A DNA stretch of 64,000 bases from Nitratireductor indicus C115 (GCF_000300515.1 NZ_AMSI01000006.1:1-64000), one strand, 5' to 3'. Positions 1 through 8,196 are shown, counted from the first letter of the stretch. Notes: generated from the letters alone by a model not told the origin. Translations and numbers: made by a program.

Positions 1-45
1 CAACGACATTTTCTAAGTTTTTTTGACGAAAATCGCACCGCGCCC

Positions 46-72
46 CGAAAGCCTTTCGGCACAAGGCTTTCG
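46..72. repeat. Perfect 10-bp inverted repeat (hairpin)
   Basis: CGAAAGCCTT and AAGGCTTTCG face each other across a 7-nt loop. The minus strand runs from this stem into an A/T-rich stretch with seven T residues about 30 nt further on, so it could be the terminator of a minus-strand transcript or simply a hairpin at the start of the window. No gene to its left is visible, so its role is open. Confidence 0.45.
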
Positions 73-444
73 CCGGCGAAAAACCTTTTTCCACAGCCGC
101 TTACACCCCAATCCTCCTTATTTGTGACATCCACACGCTCAGAGGAAACCATCGGGGAGCAGCATTTGAAGCAGACTCAATCAAATATTCAGAATGTAAA
201 CATTAAAAATAAATATAAAATGGAACATAACATTAATGTCGGAAAATACAGTTTAAATAACAGATTAAGCGCCTTATTCTTGTCCAATTATATACCGTTT
301 AATATGCATACAGGTGTTGATCTTGATATTTCATCAAGGCATAAAGGTGATGCCTGGAAACGGTCATATTGTGATTTATTCACGGTCGCCCAGGCGGGAG
401 GTGGCTTCAAGACCGAAATAGTTTTTTGGAGAGTTTGATTAGTT
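73..444. other. AT-rich gene-free stretch upstream of marR
   Basis: About 370 bases with no convincing gene. Base composition from roughly 170 to 350 is far more AT-rich than the rest of the left arm, with many A/T runs. It probably holds the promoter and operator of the marR gene that starts at 445, and such AT-rich leaders are often bound by nucleoid proteins; that role is inference. A 104-codon open frame lies here but its composition does not resemble coding sequence. Confidence 0.5.
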
Positions 445-1023
445 ATGACGCATCCCAATATCAATTTCGGTATTTCATCGGACGCCGATGAGGAATGCAT
501 GGCTGTGCTCCGCCCCAGCGGAGTAGAGGCGAATTTACCGCTTCTTGCCACTGCCATCGGCCACAAGCTGAGGCGAGCTCAATTGCTCGTCTTCCAGGAT
601 TTTCATGAAACCTTCGCGGCCCTCAAGCTGAGGCCGACGGAATTCGCCGTTCTGGCGCTGATTGCCTCGAACCCCGGACAAAAGCAGACCGACATCGCCG
701 AGCAGCTCAGCATCAAGCGGGCGAACTTCGTCGCGCTGATGGACTGCCTCGAAAATCGAGGTCTGGCAGAGCGCCGCAAGGGCGATATCGATCGCCGGTC
801 ACACTCTCTTCATCTTACGGAGAAGGGCAATCTGTTCGTCACCAAGATGACCGAGTTGTGGAAGCAGCATGAGGCAAGGATCGTGAAGCGCCTTGGAGGA
901 GAGGAAAATCGAGATCATCTCATCAGCCTGCTCGACCTGCTTCTCGGCAGCGACTGCGAAACGGCGGGAGGCGAAGAGCGTTCGCCGACGGGCAGAACCG
1001 CAGCCAGAGGATCATTGACCTGA
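445..1023 (+). CDS. MarR family transcriptional regulator
   Basis: A 192-residue protein with a winged helix-turn-helix domain at about residues 60-140. The recognition-helix segment runs through KQTDIAEQLSIKRANFVALM and the wing contains the typical D-R-R-S (GDIDRRSHSLHLT). MarR proteins bind palindromic operators as dimers and usually respond to small phenolic or lipophilic ligands; the ligand here is unknown. About 40 residues precede the domain, longer than usual. The ATG at 445 has GGAGAG 11 nt upstream. The gene stands alone behind an AT-rich leader, so autoregulation is plausible. It could regulate the SCP2 gene downstream, but a gap and a separate ribosome site argue for separate units. 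Confidence 0.85.
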   Translation: MTHPNINFGISSDADEECMAVLRPSGVEANLPLLATAIGHKLRRAQLLVFQDFHETFAALKLRPTEFAVLALIASNPGQKQTDIAEQLSIKRANFVALMDCLENRGLAERRKGDIDRRSHSLHLTEKGNLFVTKMTELWKQHEARIVKRLGGEENRDHLISLLDLLLGSDCETAGGEERSPTGRTAARGSLT

Positions 1024-1122
1024 TCCTGCTTCCATGGCTAGCTGCCTGAAGCTGCGACGGGCTTCTGTGCAACAGCACCCCTCGCATTGCCCTCAATGAC
1101 CACACCAGGAGATGAATCGGGA

Positions 1123-1398
1123 ATGGAAGCACTCGCCGAGAAGATAAAGACGAAAGTCGCCGAAACCGGCTTCGACAATTCAGTGAAACTCAATTGCGGC
1201 AGTGACGGCGTCATCACCATCAACGGCTCTTCCGTTTCCACGCAGGACGGCCCGGCCGACTGCACGATCAGTCTCTCCAAGGACGATCTGGAATCCATGA
1301 TTGCTGGAGAACTTTCCCCGACCGCTGCCTTCATGCAGGGCAAGCTCAAGGTCGAGGGCGACATGTCCGTCGCCATGCAGCTCAGCCAGATTCTCTAA
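1123..1398 (+). CDS. SCP2 sterol-binding domain protein
   Basis: A 91-residue single-domain SCP2 protein. The family signature is visible as the tandem beta-strands around GVITINGSS, the DCTISLS strand, and the C-terminal GKLKVEGDMSVAMQLSQIL segment that closes the lipid pocket. SCP2 domains bind fatty acyl-CoA or other lipids in a hydrophobic cavity; in bacteria the substrate is usually unknown. Start codons TTG 1087 and ATG 1096 are in frame upstream, but ATG 1123 has AGGAG 11 nt before it and matches the usual domain start. A hairpin with a T run follows directly, so it is probably monocistronic. Confidence 0.85.
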   Translation: MEALAEKIKTKVAETGFDNSVKLNCGSDGVITINGSSVSTQDGPADCTISLSKDDLESMIAGELSPTAAFMQGKLKVEGDMSVAMQLSQIL

Positions 1399-1408
1399 AG
1401 CCATAAGA

Positions 1409-1435
1409 GCCCGCGTAAACGCGCCGGCTTTTTTT
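1409..1435 (+). terminator. Rho-independent terminator of SCP2 gene
   Basis: GCC-CGCG and CGCG-(CC)-GGC form an interrupted stem around TAAA, followed by seven T residues. It lies 11 bases after the SCP2 stop codon. Confidence 0.7.
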
Positions 1436-1486
1436 CAGGTCGCATTCGAAAACGACCGGCCTTCCTAAAAAGACAACCGAAAACCT

Positions 1487-1522
1487 GATGTATCCCGGCG
1501 CCGCGCGGCGCCGGGATACATC
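1487..1522. repeat. Perfect 36-bp palindrome
   Basis: The left half GATGTATCCCGGCGCCGC is followed at once by its exact reverse complement, with no loop at all; pairing ends at 1486/1523. It lies between the convergent SCP2 and GNAT genes, 12 bases past the GNAT stop codon. It may act as a terminator without a T run, a cruciform or a protein site. Compare copies elsewhere in the genome to see whether it is a dispersed element. Confidence 0.9.
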
Positions 1523-1534
1523 CCCCTGCCCTTT

Positions 1535-2113
1535 TCAGGCGGCCGCAAGCTTGCGAACCGCGCGGCGCGATTTCTCACGACGGCCAGCTGGGAAAAGACA
1601 CCCGGAGGCCCCTTCAAGCGCGCCGGCGATAAGCTCCAGCGCCAAAAAGCGATGCCGTTCATACGGCCCGGGCATGGAAAGCGCTGCCGTATGCGCGGCG
1701 TTGAATCCGAAGCGCTCGTAATAAGGAGCATCTCCGACCAGAAGAATAGCCCGATGCTCGAGCCGCGCCGCTTCCGCGATCGCATGCCGCATGAGGCTAC
1801 CGCCGACACCGCATCCTTCAGAAGAGGCGTCAACGGCGAGCGGTCCGAGAAGAAGCGCGGCGGAACCGTCAACCCCGAGCGAGACGTTCCAGAGACGCAC
1901 CGTACCGATCAGCCGCCCCTCCTTGTCGCGCGCGACAAAGGCGAGCCCGGCCGCGGGTAACCGGCCACGACGCAGCTTCTCGGACGATTTGCGCTTGCGC
2001 TTCGGCCCCATGGCACGATCAAGCAGAGCCTCGCGCTCGGCAAAATCCTGCTCGGTCTCCTGTGCAATGAAATAGGCAGGCGCGAACGCGCCCTCAGCCA
2101 GAGCATTTTTCAT
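1535..2113 (-). CDS. GNAT family N-acetyltransferase (YhbS-like)
   Basis: A 192-residue protein with a GNAT fold. After the strand GTVRLWNVSLG the acetyl-CoA loop region reads LAVDASSEGCGVGGSLMRHA, and the segment ILLVGDAPYYERFGFNAAH is typical of the COG3153 subgroup, where YYERFGF closes the domain. The substrate is unknown. An extra Lys/Arg-rich stretch (GPKRKRKSSEKLRRGR) lies near residues 36-51 and the C-terminus is also basic. The gene lies 83 bases downstream of the decarboxylase gene on the same strand, so the two are probably co-transcribed, which makes a polyamine or amino acid an attractive but untested substrate. Confidence 0.85.
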   Translation of the reverse strand: MKNALAEGAFAPAYFIAQETEQDFAEREALLDRAMGPKRKRKSSEKLRRGRLPAAGLAFVARDKEGRLIGTVRLWNVSLGVDGSAALLLGPLAVDASSEGCGVGGSLMRHAIAEAARLEHRAILLVGDAPYYERFGFNAAHTAALSMPGPYERHRFLALELIAGALEGASGCLFPAGRREKSRRAVRKLAAA

Positions 2114-2196
2114 GTCGGCATTCCTTCAAGCCGGCGATGCAATCCCCGCGCGGAAATTTCCCGCGCGGCGTGGCGTCAACGGCGGGCCTGTCCCGC

Positions 2197-3330
2197 TCAG
2201 ATCACATAGGATCGGAGCGGTTCGAACCCGTTGAAGGCGACCGAGGCATAGGTCGTGGTGTAGGCGCCCGTTCCCTCGATCAGCACCTCATCGCCAATGG
2301 TCAGCGAAAGAGGCAGCGGATAAGGCGTCTTCTCATAGAGCACATCCGCAGAATCGCAGGTCGGCCCGGCCAAAACGCAAGGTGCGGTTTCGCTGCCGTC
2401 GTGACGTGTCAGCAACGGATAACGGATCGCCTCGTCCATCGTCTCGGCCAGACCGCCAAACTTGCCGATGTCGAGAAAGACCCAGCGCACATTATCGTTG
2501 TCGGCCTTCTTGGAGATCAGCACGACTTCCGACTTGATGACGCCGGCATTGCCCACCATGCCGCGGCCCGGCTCGATGATCGTCTCGGGAATACGGTTGC
2601 CGAAATACTTGCGCAGCGCCGTGAAGATCGCCTGGCCATAGGCCTGAGCGGCAGGCACGTCCCGCAGGTAACGGGTCGGGAAACCGCCGCCCATGTTCAC
2701 CATGCGCAGAACGATGCCTTCTTCTGCAAGAGCGGCGAACACACGACGCGCATCGGCCAGAGCCCGGTCCCATGCGGTCAGATCGGTCTGCTGCGAGCCG
2801 ACATGGAAGGACACGCCGTAGGCATCAAGGCCGAGGGCGCGCGCCTGGCGCAGCACGTCGACAGCCATCTCCGGCACACAGCCGAACTTGCGCGACAGCG
2901 GCCAGTCCGCCCCCTCGCCATCGGTCAGAACGCGGCAGAACACGCGGGCGCCGGGTGCAACGCGGGCAATCTTCTCCACTTCCTCGACGCTGTCCACGGC
3001 GAAGAGACGGATACCCAGATCGAAGGCGCGTGCGATATCGCGCTCTTTCTTGATCGTGTTGCCAAAGGAAATGCGGTCGGCGGTGGCGCCGGCATTGAGG
3101 GCCATTTCGATCTCGGCCACCGAGGCCGTATCGAAGGACGAACCGAGCTGGGCCAGAAGGCGCAGGATCTCCGGCGCCGGGTTGGCCTTCACGGCATAAT
3201 AAATCCTGGAATCGGGCAGCGCCTTTTCAAAAGCGCAGTAATTTTCACGCACGACGTCGAGATCGACGACCAGGCACGGGCCTTCGGGACGTCGGGTGGC
3301 AAGGAAATCGAGGATGCGCTGCGTTGCCAT
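2197..3330 (-). CDS. odc: Type III PLP-dependent ornithine/lysine decarboxylase
   Basis: A 377-residue fold III decarboxylase of the eukaryotic-ODC/alanine-racemase type. It should convert ornithine (and possibly lysine) to putrescine (cadaverine). Visible motifs are YYAVKANP with the PLP lysine near residue 45, FHVGSQ, the GGGFP loop, EPGRGMVGNAG for phosphate binding, and GPTCDSADVL with the catalytic cysteine near residue 310. The frame is open upstream to 3567, but the ATG at 3330 is preferred: GGAGAGAC lies just upstream and family members begin at this point. With homospermidine synthase at 15259-16704 it forms the homospermidine route. Substrate preference between ornithine and lysine cannot be decided from sequence alone. 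Confidence 0.92.
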   Translation of the reverse strand: MATQRILDFLATRRPEGPCLVVDLDVVRENYCAFEKALPDSRIYYAVKANPAPEILRLLAQLGSSFDTASVAEIEMALNAGATADRISFGNTIKKERDIARAFDLGIRLFAVDSVEEVEKIARVAPGARVFCRVLTDGEGADWPLSRKFGCVPEMAVDVLRQARALGLDAYGVSFHVGSQQTDLTAWDRALADARRVFAALAEEGIVLRMVNMGGGFPTRYLRDVPAAQAYGQAIFTALRKYFGNRIPETIIEPGRGMVGNAGVIKSEVVLISKKADNDNVRWVFLDIGKFGGLAETMDEAIRYPLLTRHDGSETAPCVLAGPTCDSADVLYEKTPYPLPLSLTIGDEVLIEGTGAYTTTYASVAFNGFEPLRSYVI

Positions 3331-3768
3331 CATGTCTCTCCATGGTGCGGCATCTACGGCCGCGTCGCTGAAGCTCAAATCTGCGGATGAGAGCCATTCA
3401 TCCGCGGTGGACAAAGGGCGCGGCATGCACACCAGCGATCCGGCAGGTGGAGAGCACCGGAACCAGGCTGTGCGAGGACGCGCATCGATGCGTTCCCGCC
3501 TTGCGGCGAATACGCGCTTTGTCTGCCTCAGCTTTGGTATGGGAGACCCCAACCGCACTGCCGGCAATGAAGGTGTGCCTCTTCAGTAACCCCGGCTTTT
3601 GGACAGCCGGCAGACACCAGAAAGGCCCGCACCGTCGTTGCTTCAAGATGTCCTCGATCTAGCGGTTGGCCGTAAGATCGACTGGAGCGGTTAGGTCCAG
3701 GTACCGTACCGGTTTCCTCGCCATTTCGAGGTCCGGCGGACACCCACAGGCACGTGCGACTTTGGGCA
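3331..3768 (-). promoter_or_regulatory. Long 5' leader of odc; candidate speF-type RNA element
   Basis: The predicted minus-strand start near 3768 gives the decarboxylase an mRNA leader of about 440 nt, without another plausible gene in it. The leader contains several inverted segments, for example around 3590-3615 and the self-complementary GGTACCGTACCGG at about 3699-3711. Alphaproteobacterial ornithine decarboxylase genes are known to carry a conserved cis-acting leader, the speF RNA motif, of similar length; I infer but cannot prove that this is an instance. A covariance-model search would decide. Confidence 0.45.
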
Positions 3769-3774
3769 AGCGCG

Positions 3775-3803
3775 GATATAGGCGCGTTGCGTGTCACAAT
3801 CAA
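3775..3803 (-). promoter_or_regulatory. Sigma-70-type promoter for odc
   Basis: On the minus strand TTGATT is followed by exactly 17 bases and TATATC, a good match to -35/-10 boxes. It would start transcription near 3768, about 440 nt before the decarboxylase ATG. The divergent amidase gene begins at 3876, so its promoter must lie close by or overlap. Confidence 0.55.
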
Positions 3804-3875
3804 TGAAATTTTTTGTGCGCTTGAAAAAACTTTGTCGACACACGACCTTTGCCCAAACGAGAGCGGGAAACAACA

Positions 3876-5054
3876 ATGACGACACGCGATGCGTTGAATG
3901 CCTTCCTCGATTACGAGGATGTGCCGGTTGCGAATTCAGCGGACGGGCCACTTGCGGGAACGACGCTCGGTGTCAAGGACATCTTCGATGTTGCCGGCTA
4001 TCCGACGGTCGGCGGACAACCCTCCCGGCTCAAGGAATTCCCTCCCGCAGGCGAAACGGCCAGCGCAGTGCAAATCCTGCTCGATGCCGGCGCCCGCTTT
4101 ATCGGGAAGACACAGACGGACGAACTCACCTATTCGATGATGGGCATGAACGCCCACTATCCGGCCCCGGTCAACCGCGCAGCCCCGCAACGCGTCACCG
4201 GAGGGTCTTCCTCCGGTTCAGCCGCGGCCGTGGCCGGCGGCCTTGCCGACATTGCGGTCGGCTCGGACACCAACGGCTCCATCCGCGCTCCTGCATCTTT
4301 TTGCGGCCTTATCGGTTTGCGCACCACTCACGGGCGCATCCCATTGCAGGGCGCAATGCCTCTCGCGCCATCCTTCGATACGTTCGGCTGGTTCGCGCGC
4401 GATGCGGCAACCTACGCCAAAGTCGGCGAACTTTTGCTGGGTGAGGATCCGCACGAGGCTCCACTGACCCGGCCCGTGCGCATCGCCGAACTCGAGGCCT
4501 GCCTTTTCGGCGAGGCCGAACGCAGCGTCTATGCCGGCATGCTCGGGAAGGTGCTTCATCAGTTCGAACGGCAACCCGCGTTCCTCGCACTTCCCCTTGC
4601 GCCCGAGCGGCTCACCGCCGCTTTCCGTGAATTGCAGGCCTATGAAGCCTGGCAGACCCATGGCGACTTCATCACCCGCGCTGAACCCAAGCTCGGCCCC
4701 GGCGTGAAGGAGCGCTTCGAGGCGGCAAGCCGCATCGACAGGTCGGCTTTCGATATGGCGCGCGGAACGCGTGCGAATTTCATCCAGGACTTTGCCGCAC
4801 TGTTTGACGACGACATGGTTCTCATCATGCCGACGCAACCGACGGCAGCCCCCATGAAAAGCGCAACGGCAGCGGAACTGGACAGCTATCGCAGCCTGAC
4901 CGCGCCCCTTAGCGCCCTGGCCGGCATGCTTGGATGGCCTCAGATCACCATTCCATTGGGCAGGGTGCATGAGGCGCCTTTCGGCATCTCGCTCCTCGCC
5001 CCCGCCGGCAGCGACAGACAGCTCATCAGGCTTGCTGCTGCCATTCTGGCCTGA
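3876..5054 (+). CDS. Amidase (amidase signature family)
   Basis: A 392-residue amidase-signature hydrolase. The Ser-cisSer-Lys triad is visible: the lysine in GVKDIFDV near residue 31, the cis-serine in GGSSSGSAAAV near residue 110, and the nucleophile in SDTNGSIRAPA near residue 135. It hydrolyses an amide (or carries out a related ammonia-releasing reaction); the substrate cannot be inferred. It is shorter than the usual 450-500 residues. ATG 3876 is chosen; an in-frame TTG lies at 3849 but has no better ribosome site. The lysR gene follows after 17 bases in the same direction. Confidence 0.88.
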   Translation: MTTRDALNAFLDYEDVPVANSADGPLAGTTLGVKDIFDVAGYPTVGGQPSRLKEFPPAGETASAVQILLDAGARFIGKTQTDELTYSMMGMNAHYPAPVNRAAPQRVTGGSSSGSAAAVAGGLADIAVGSDTNGSIRAPASFCGLIGLRTTHGRIPLQGAMPLAPSFDTFGWFARDAATYAKVGELLLGEDPHEAPLTRPVRIAELEACLFGEAERSVYAGMLGKVLHQFERQPAFLALPLAPERLTAAFRELQAYEAWQTHGDFITRAEPKLGPGVKERFEAASRIDRSAFDMARGTRANFIQDFAALFDDDMVLIMPTQPTAAPMKSATAAELDSYRSLTAPLSALAGMLGWPQITIPLGRVHEAPFGISLLAPAGSDRQLIRLAAAILA

Positions 5055-5071
5055 ACCTGAAGGATACCCTC

Positions 5072-5974
5072 TTGGATACATTGAGCCGTATGCGAGCATT
5101 CGTGGACGTGGTGGAAGCAGAGGGATTTTCCGCCGCATCCCGTAAGGTTGGCCGTTCGAAGGCCCTCATGTCGAAATATGTCCGCGAGCTCGAAGATGAG
5201 CTCGGCGCCCTGCTTCTCAATCGCACGACGAGACAATTGTCCCTGACCGAAGCCGGCCACACCTATTTCGCCCGCGCGGTCGAGCTCCTGCGCGATATAG
5301 ACGACCTTGCCGATGTGGTGCGCCGGTCGTCCGGCGACGTACGCGGGCGCATCAAGCTCTCGGCTCCCCGCTCCTATGCCGACGCCCCGATAGGCCAGTC
5401 GCTGATAGACTTCGCCAAGGAAAACCCCGACATCACGCTTGAGATTCATCTCGACGACCGGTTTGTCGATCTCGTCGAAGAAGGCTTCGACCTTGCGATC
5501 CGGATCACCAAGCTCGCCGATTCCTCCCTGATCGCCAAAAGGCTTGCCCCTTTCCGCGTGATCCTGTGCGCCTCGCCGGAGGTGCTGGAGCGTCATGGAA
5601 CGCCGGCTGCCCCGCATGAGCTGACCCACTTGCCATGTATCGTCGACACCAACAGCCGCTATCGTCAGAACTGGCCTTTCCGCGATGACAATGGAGAAAC
5701 GATCAGCGTTCCCGTCACGGGGCGCATAGAGGTCAATTCGCCGCTCGCAGCGCGCACCGCCGCACTTTCAGGCCTGGGCTTCGCCGTCCTTCCGGACTTC
5801 ATCGCCGCGCCCGAAATCGAATCGGGCCAGCTCGTCCCCATCCTCGAAAAGCACTGCCCCAACGACACCGGCATCTACGCAGTCTACCCCCACCGGCGCT
5901 ATCTCCCGGCCAAGGTTCGCGCCCTCGTCGATTATCTTGCACGGTGGTTGAAGGAAAATTGTCCCTCAACTTAG
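5072..5974 (+). CDS. LysR family transcriptional regulator
   Basis: A 300-residue LysR-type regulator. The N-terminal winged helix-turn-helix (residues 1-60) contains FSAASRKVGRSKALMSKYVRELEDELGALLLNRTTR, quoted here only as its span from residue 19; the typical LNRTTRQLSLTEAG end of the DNA-binding domain is clear. A substrate-binding domain fills residues 90-295. The start is TTG 5072, with AAGGAT about 8 nt upstream; the next ATG at 5090 would cut into the first helix. Same direction and close spacing to the amidase suggest it controls that gene, though many LysR regulators are divergent from their targets. Confidence 0.88.
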   Translation: MDTLSRMRAFVDVVEAEGFSAASRKVGRSKALMSKYVRELEDELGALLLNRTTRQLSLTEAGHTYFARAVELLRDIDDLADVVRRSSGDVRGRIKLSAPRSYADAPIGQSLIDFAKENPDITLEIHLDDRFVDLVEEGFDLAIRITKLADSSLIAKRLAPFRVILCASPEVLERHGTPAAPHELTHLPCIVDTNSRYRQNWPFRDDNGETISVPVTGRIEVNSPLAARTAALSGLGFAVLPDFIAAPEIESGQLVPILEKHCPNDTGIYAVYPHRRYLPAKVRALVDYLARWLKENCPST

Positions 5975-6087
5975 TTTGCATGGTCCAAATTCCGCCGGCT
6001 TTGTCGTAAAGACAGCTTCAGGGCGAGGTGCATCCTTTTGGGGAGCCGGGGTATGCTCTGTCTTGTCGTTCTCCGCATTGTGCGGGC

Positions 6088-6107
6088 GTCAGGTGAAATC
6101 ATCTGAC
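6088..6107. promoter_or_regulatory. 20-bp inverted repeat, candidate metal-regulator operator
   Basis: GTCAGGTGAAATCATCTGAC is a near-perfect inverted repeat (one G/T mismatch pair) 37 bases before the DUF1007 gene of the nickel/cobalt export pair. Position and symmetry suit a dimeric repressor. The regulator is not encoded nearby, and the assignment is inference. Confidence 0.35.
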
Positions 6108-6143
6108 TTCACAATATTCTGGGTACGAGGCTGAGGGGTTTGC

Positions 6144-6800
6144 ATGCGCAAGGGAAGAGCACTCACCGCCGCGACAGCCGCAGGCATGGTCGCATTGTTC
6201 TTCCAGGCCGACGCCTATTCCCATCCCCATGTCTTTGCCGAAGCGCGCCTCGACGTGACCGTCGAGAATGACAATGTCGCCGCATTGCATCATGTGTGGC
6301 GCTTCGACGATCTCTTTTCGAGCACGGTTCTGGTCGAGTTCGACAAGAATGGCGACATGAAGCTCGATGCGGACGAGCTGAAGGATGTTGCCGACACCGT
6401 CTATGCCTCGCTGGCGGATTTCGGTTATTTCCAGCTTGTCACGCGGGACGGCAAGGATGTCGCCATGCAGGCGCCCGATAAGCTCATCGCGGACTTCGTC
6501 GACAACCAGCTCATCATCCTTTTCGAATCGAAGCCCAAAGATGCCCTCCCCCTGAAGGGAACGGTCGATTTCGGGGTCTATGACCCGACCTTCTACACGG
6601 CTATCGATTTCACTGAAGACGAATATATGGCCGTGGATGGCCTGCCCTCAGGCTGCCAACGCAGCGTCGTCCGACCCGATCCGGACGAAGCCATTGCACA
6701 AAACCAGAGCACATTGACGGACGCGTTCTTCAACGATCCGACCGGCAACGACATGAGCAAGATATTCGCCACGCGCCTGGAAGTGACCTGCCAAGGATAA
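6144..6800 (+). CDS. DUF1007 family periplasmic protein
   Basis: A 218-residue secreted protein. A signal peptide occupies about residues 1-26, ending before SHPHVFAEARLDV; the HPHVF motif at the mature N-terminus is characteristic of DUF1007 and probably binds metal. DUF1007 proteins are generally encoded next to NicO/RcnA-type nickel or cobalt transporters and are thought to be periplasmic accessory proteins. Here the transporter gene begins 7 bases downstream, so the two form an operon. No enzymatic motif is evident. Confidence 0.85.
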   Translation: MRKGRALTAATAAGMVALFFQADAYSHPHVFAEARLDVTVENDNVAALHHVWRFDDLFSSTVLVEFDKNGDMKLDADELKDVADTVYASLADFGYFQLVTRDGKDVAMQAPDKLIADFVDNQLIILFESKPKDALPLKGTVDFGVYDPTFYTAIDFTEDEYMAVDGLPSGCQRSVVRPDPDEAIAQNQSTLTDAFFNDPTGNDMSKIFATRLEVTCQG

Positions 6801-6807
6801 GCGATTT

Positions 6808-7953
6808 ATGCACAAGCACCGGGGCCATACGCTTTTGGCCATTGCCGTCATCTCCCTCGTCACTTTGGCAGCCGGGGCCGCTCTGGCGCAAAGTTCCCTC
6901 GGCATCGGCGCGGCTGAGCCTGCAATTCGGCCTGTCGGCCCCTTTGCCGGCATCCTCCAATGGATCAACACGGAACAACAGGCTTTCTACCGCTCGCTGA
7001 CGGGCGCGCTGAAAAGCATGCGCGAGGACGGCAGCGGCCTGTGGATGCTGATCGGCCTTTCCTTTGCCTATGGCGTGTTTCATGCAGCAGGCCCCGGCCA
7101 TGGCAAGGCAGTCATCTCCTCATACATGCTTGCCAATGAAGTGGCGTTGAGGCGCGGTGTCCTTCTTTCTTTCGCCTCAGCCCTTTTGCAGGGACTGACG
7201 GCCATCGTGCTGATGAGCCTCGTTTTCCTGGCCCTGCGCGGCACCTCGATCTCCATGACCAAGGCCACCTGGTTTCTGGAAAGCGTGAGTTTCGGCCTGA
7301 TTGCCCTGTTCGGCGCCTGGCTTCTATGGACCAAGATCCGGCAGTTTTTCTGGCGCCCCGCACCGGCCGAGATGCCGATGCACAGTCTTTCCGCCGCCCA
7401 CGCAGGAGCAGAGCCCCATCATCATGAGCATGCTCACGAGCACAAGCATGAGCACGACCATCACGATTGCGCACACGATCACGGACATGCCTGCGGACAC
7501 GATCATCATCATGACCATGCCCACGAGCATAGCCATGAACACGCCCATGAGCACCACCATCATGCGCCGGGCGAGGTCTGCCCCAGTTGTGGCCACGCCC
7601 ATGCGCCGGATCCTTCCATGCTGACAGCGGATAGGCTCGATTGGAAAACCGCAGCGTCTGCTGTCGCCGCGGTCGGCATCAGGCCATGCTCCGGCGCCCT
7701 GATCGTCCTGACCTTCGCCTTTCTCAACAGTCTCTGGCTCGGTGGCATCCTGTCGGTGATCGCCATGTCGATCGGCACGGCCATCACGGTTTCCGTGTTG
7801 GCGACACTTGCCGTAACGGCGAAAAACTGGGCCGTCGCGATTTCAGGCGGCAACGGCTTCGGTGCCGCAGTCGGTCATGTGATCGAAATTGGCGGGGCGC
7901 TGATGGTGATGCTGCTCGGCATCGCGCTTCTGGCGGCAAGCCTCTCCGCCTGA
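6808..7953 (+). CDS. NicO/RcnA family nickel-cobalt transporter with His-rich loop
   Basis: A 381-residue inner-membrane protein with about six to seven membrane segments and a likely signal or first helix at residues 8-28. The NicO signature FHAAGPGHGKAV lies at residues 91-102, and a second conserved stretch RPCSGALIVLTFA at about 293. Between them, residues 204-265 are a cytosolic or periplasmic loop very rich in His, Asp and Glu, with a CPSCGH pair of cysteines at its end, suited to metal capture. The family usually exports Ni(II)/Co(II). It follows the DUF1007 gene by 7 bases. Direction of transport cannot be proved from sequence. Confidence 0.88.
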   Translation: MHKHRGHTLLAIAVISLVTLAAGAALAQSSLGIGAAEPAIRPVGPFAGILQWINTEQQAFYRSLTGALKSMREDGSGLWMLIGLSFAYGVFHAAGPGHGKAVISSYMLANEVALRRGVLLSFASALLQGLTAIVLMSLVFLALRGTSISMTKATWFLESVSFGLIALFGAWLLWTKIRQFFWRPAPAEMPMHSLSAAHAGAEPHHHEHAHEHKHEHDHHDCAHDHGHACGHDHHHDHAHEHSHEHAHEHHHHAPGEVCPSCGHAHAPDPSMLTADRLDWKTAASAVAAVGIRPCSGALIVLTFAFLNSLWLGGILSVIAMSIGTAITVSVLATLAVTAKNWAVAISGGNGFGAAVGHVIEIGGALMVMLLGIALLAASLSA

Positions 7954-7982
7954 CCTGGATCGGCAGGTCACCGCGACGAAAG

Positions 7983-8006
7983 GGCGGGTTCAATCCCGTC
8001 TTTTTT
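7983..8006 (+). terminator. Terminator of the nickel/cobalt operon
   Basis: GGCGGG and CCCGTC pair around TTCAAT and are followed by six T residues. The stem overlaps the last codons of the convergent 66-residue gene. Confidence 0.65.
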
Positions 8007-8190
8007 GTACCCGGGCGCGCAGCCAGAAGATCATGAAGAAGCCGAGAACGAAGACCACCGCCACGGCCGCCGCGGCCACGGTGGAATAATCCCCCACCGC
8101 GAGCACGATCCGCGGCATGAGATATGCCACGATGCCGAAACCGATCAGGATGATGGCGGCCGCGATGGCCGACTTGCGATTATCCGTCAA
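7990..8190 (-). CDS. Small two-helix membrane protein, unknown function
   Basis: A 66-residue protein with two clear membrane segments (about residues 9-27 and 35-56) and a basic C-terminal tail ending KRRD. It starts 6 bases after the stop of the upstream GNAT gene, so the two are co-transcribed. The pattern is typical of short conserved rhizobial membrane proteins, but I recognise no family. Its last codons overlap the terminator of the convergent transporter gene. Confidence 0.7.
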   Translation of the reverse strand: MTDNRKSAIAAAIILIGFGIVAYLMPRIVLAVGDYSTVAAAAVAVVFVLGFFMIFWLRARVQKRRD

Positions 8191-8196
8191 ATGCCT

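Noticed and set aside
124-438. 104-codon open frame (GTG start) in the AT-rich leader
   Set aside because: Residue composition is atypical, no ribosome site is present, and the frame lies in low-complexity AT-rich DNA; it looks like chance.
2137-3390. 417-codon plus-strand open frame
   Set aside because: It is antisense to the decarboxylase gene, whose motifs are unmistakable; long antisense frames are expected in GC-rich coding DNA.
5975-6143. Cobalamin or NiCo riboswitch before the nickel/cobalt genes
   Set aside because: The region is too short for a cobalamin riboswitch and lacks its conserved boxes; only a simple inverted repeat is seen.
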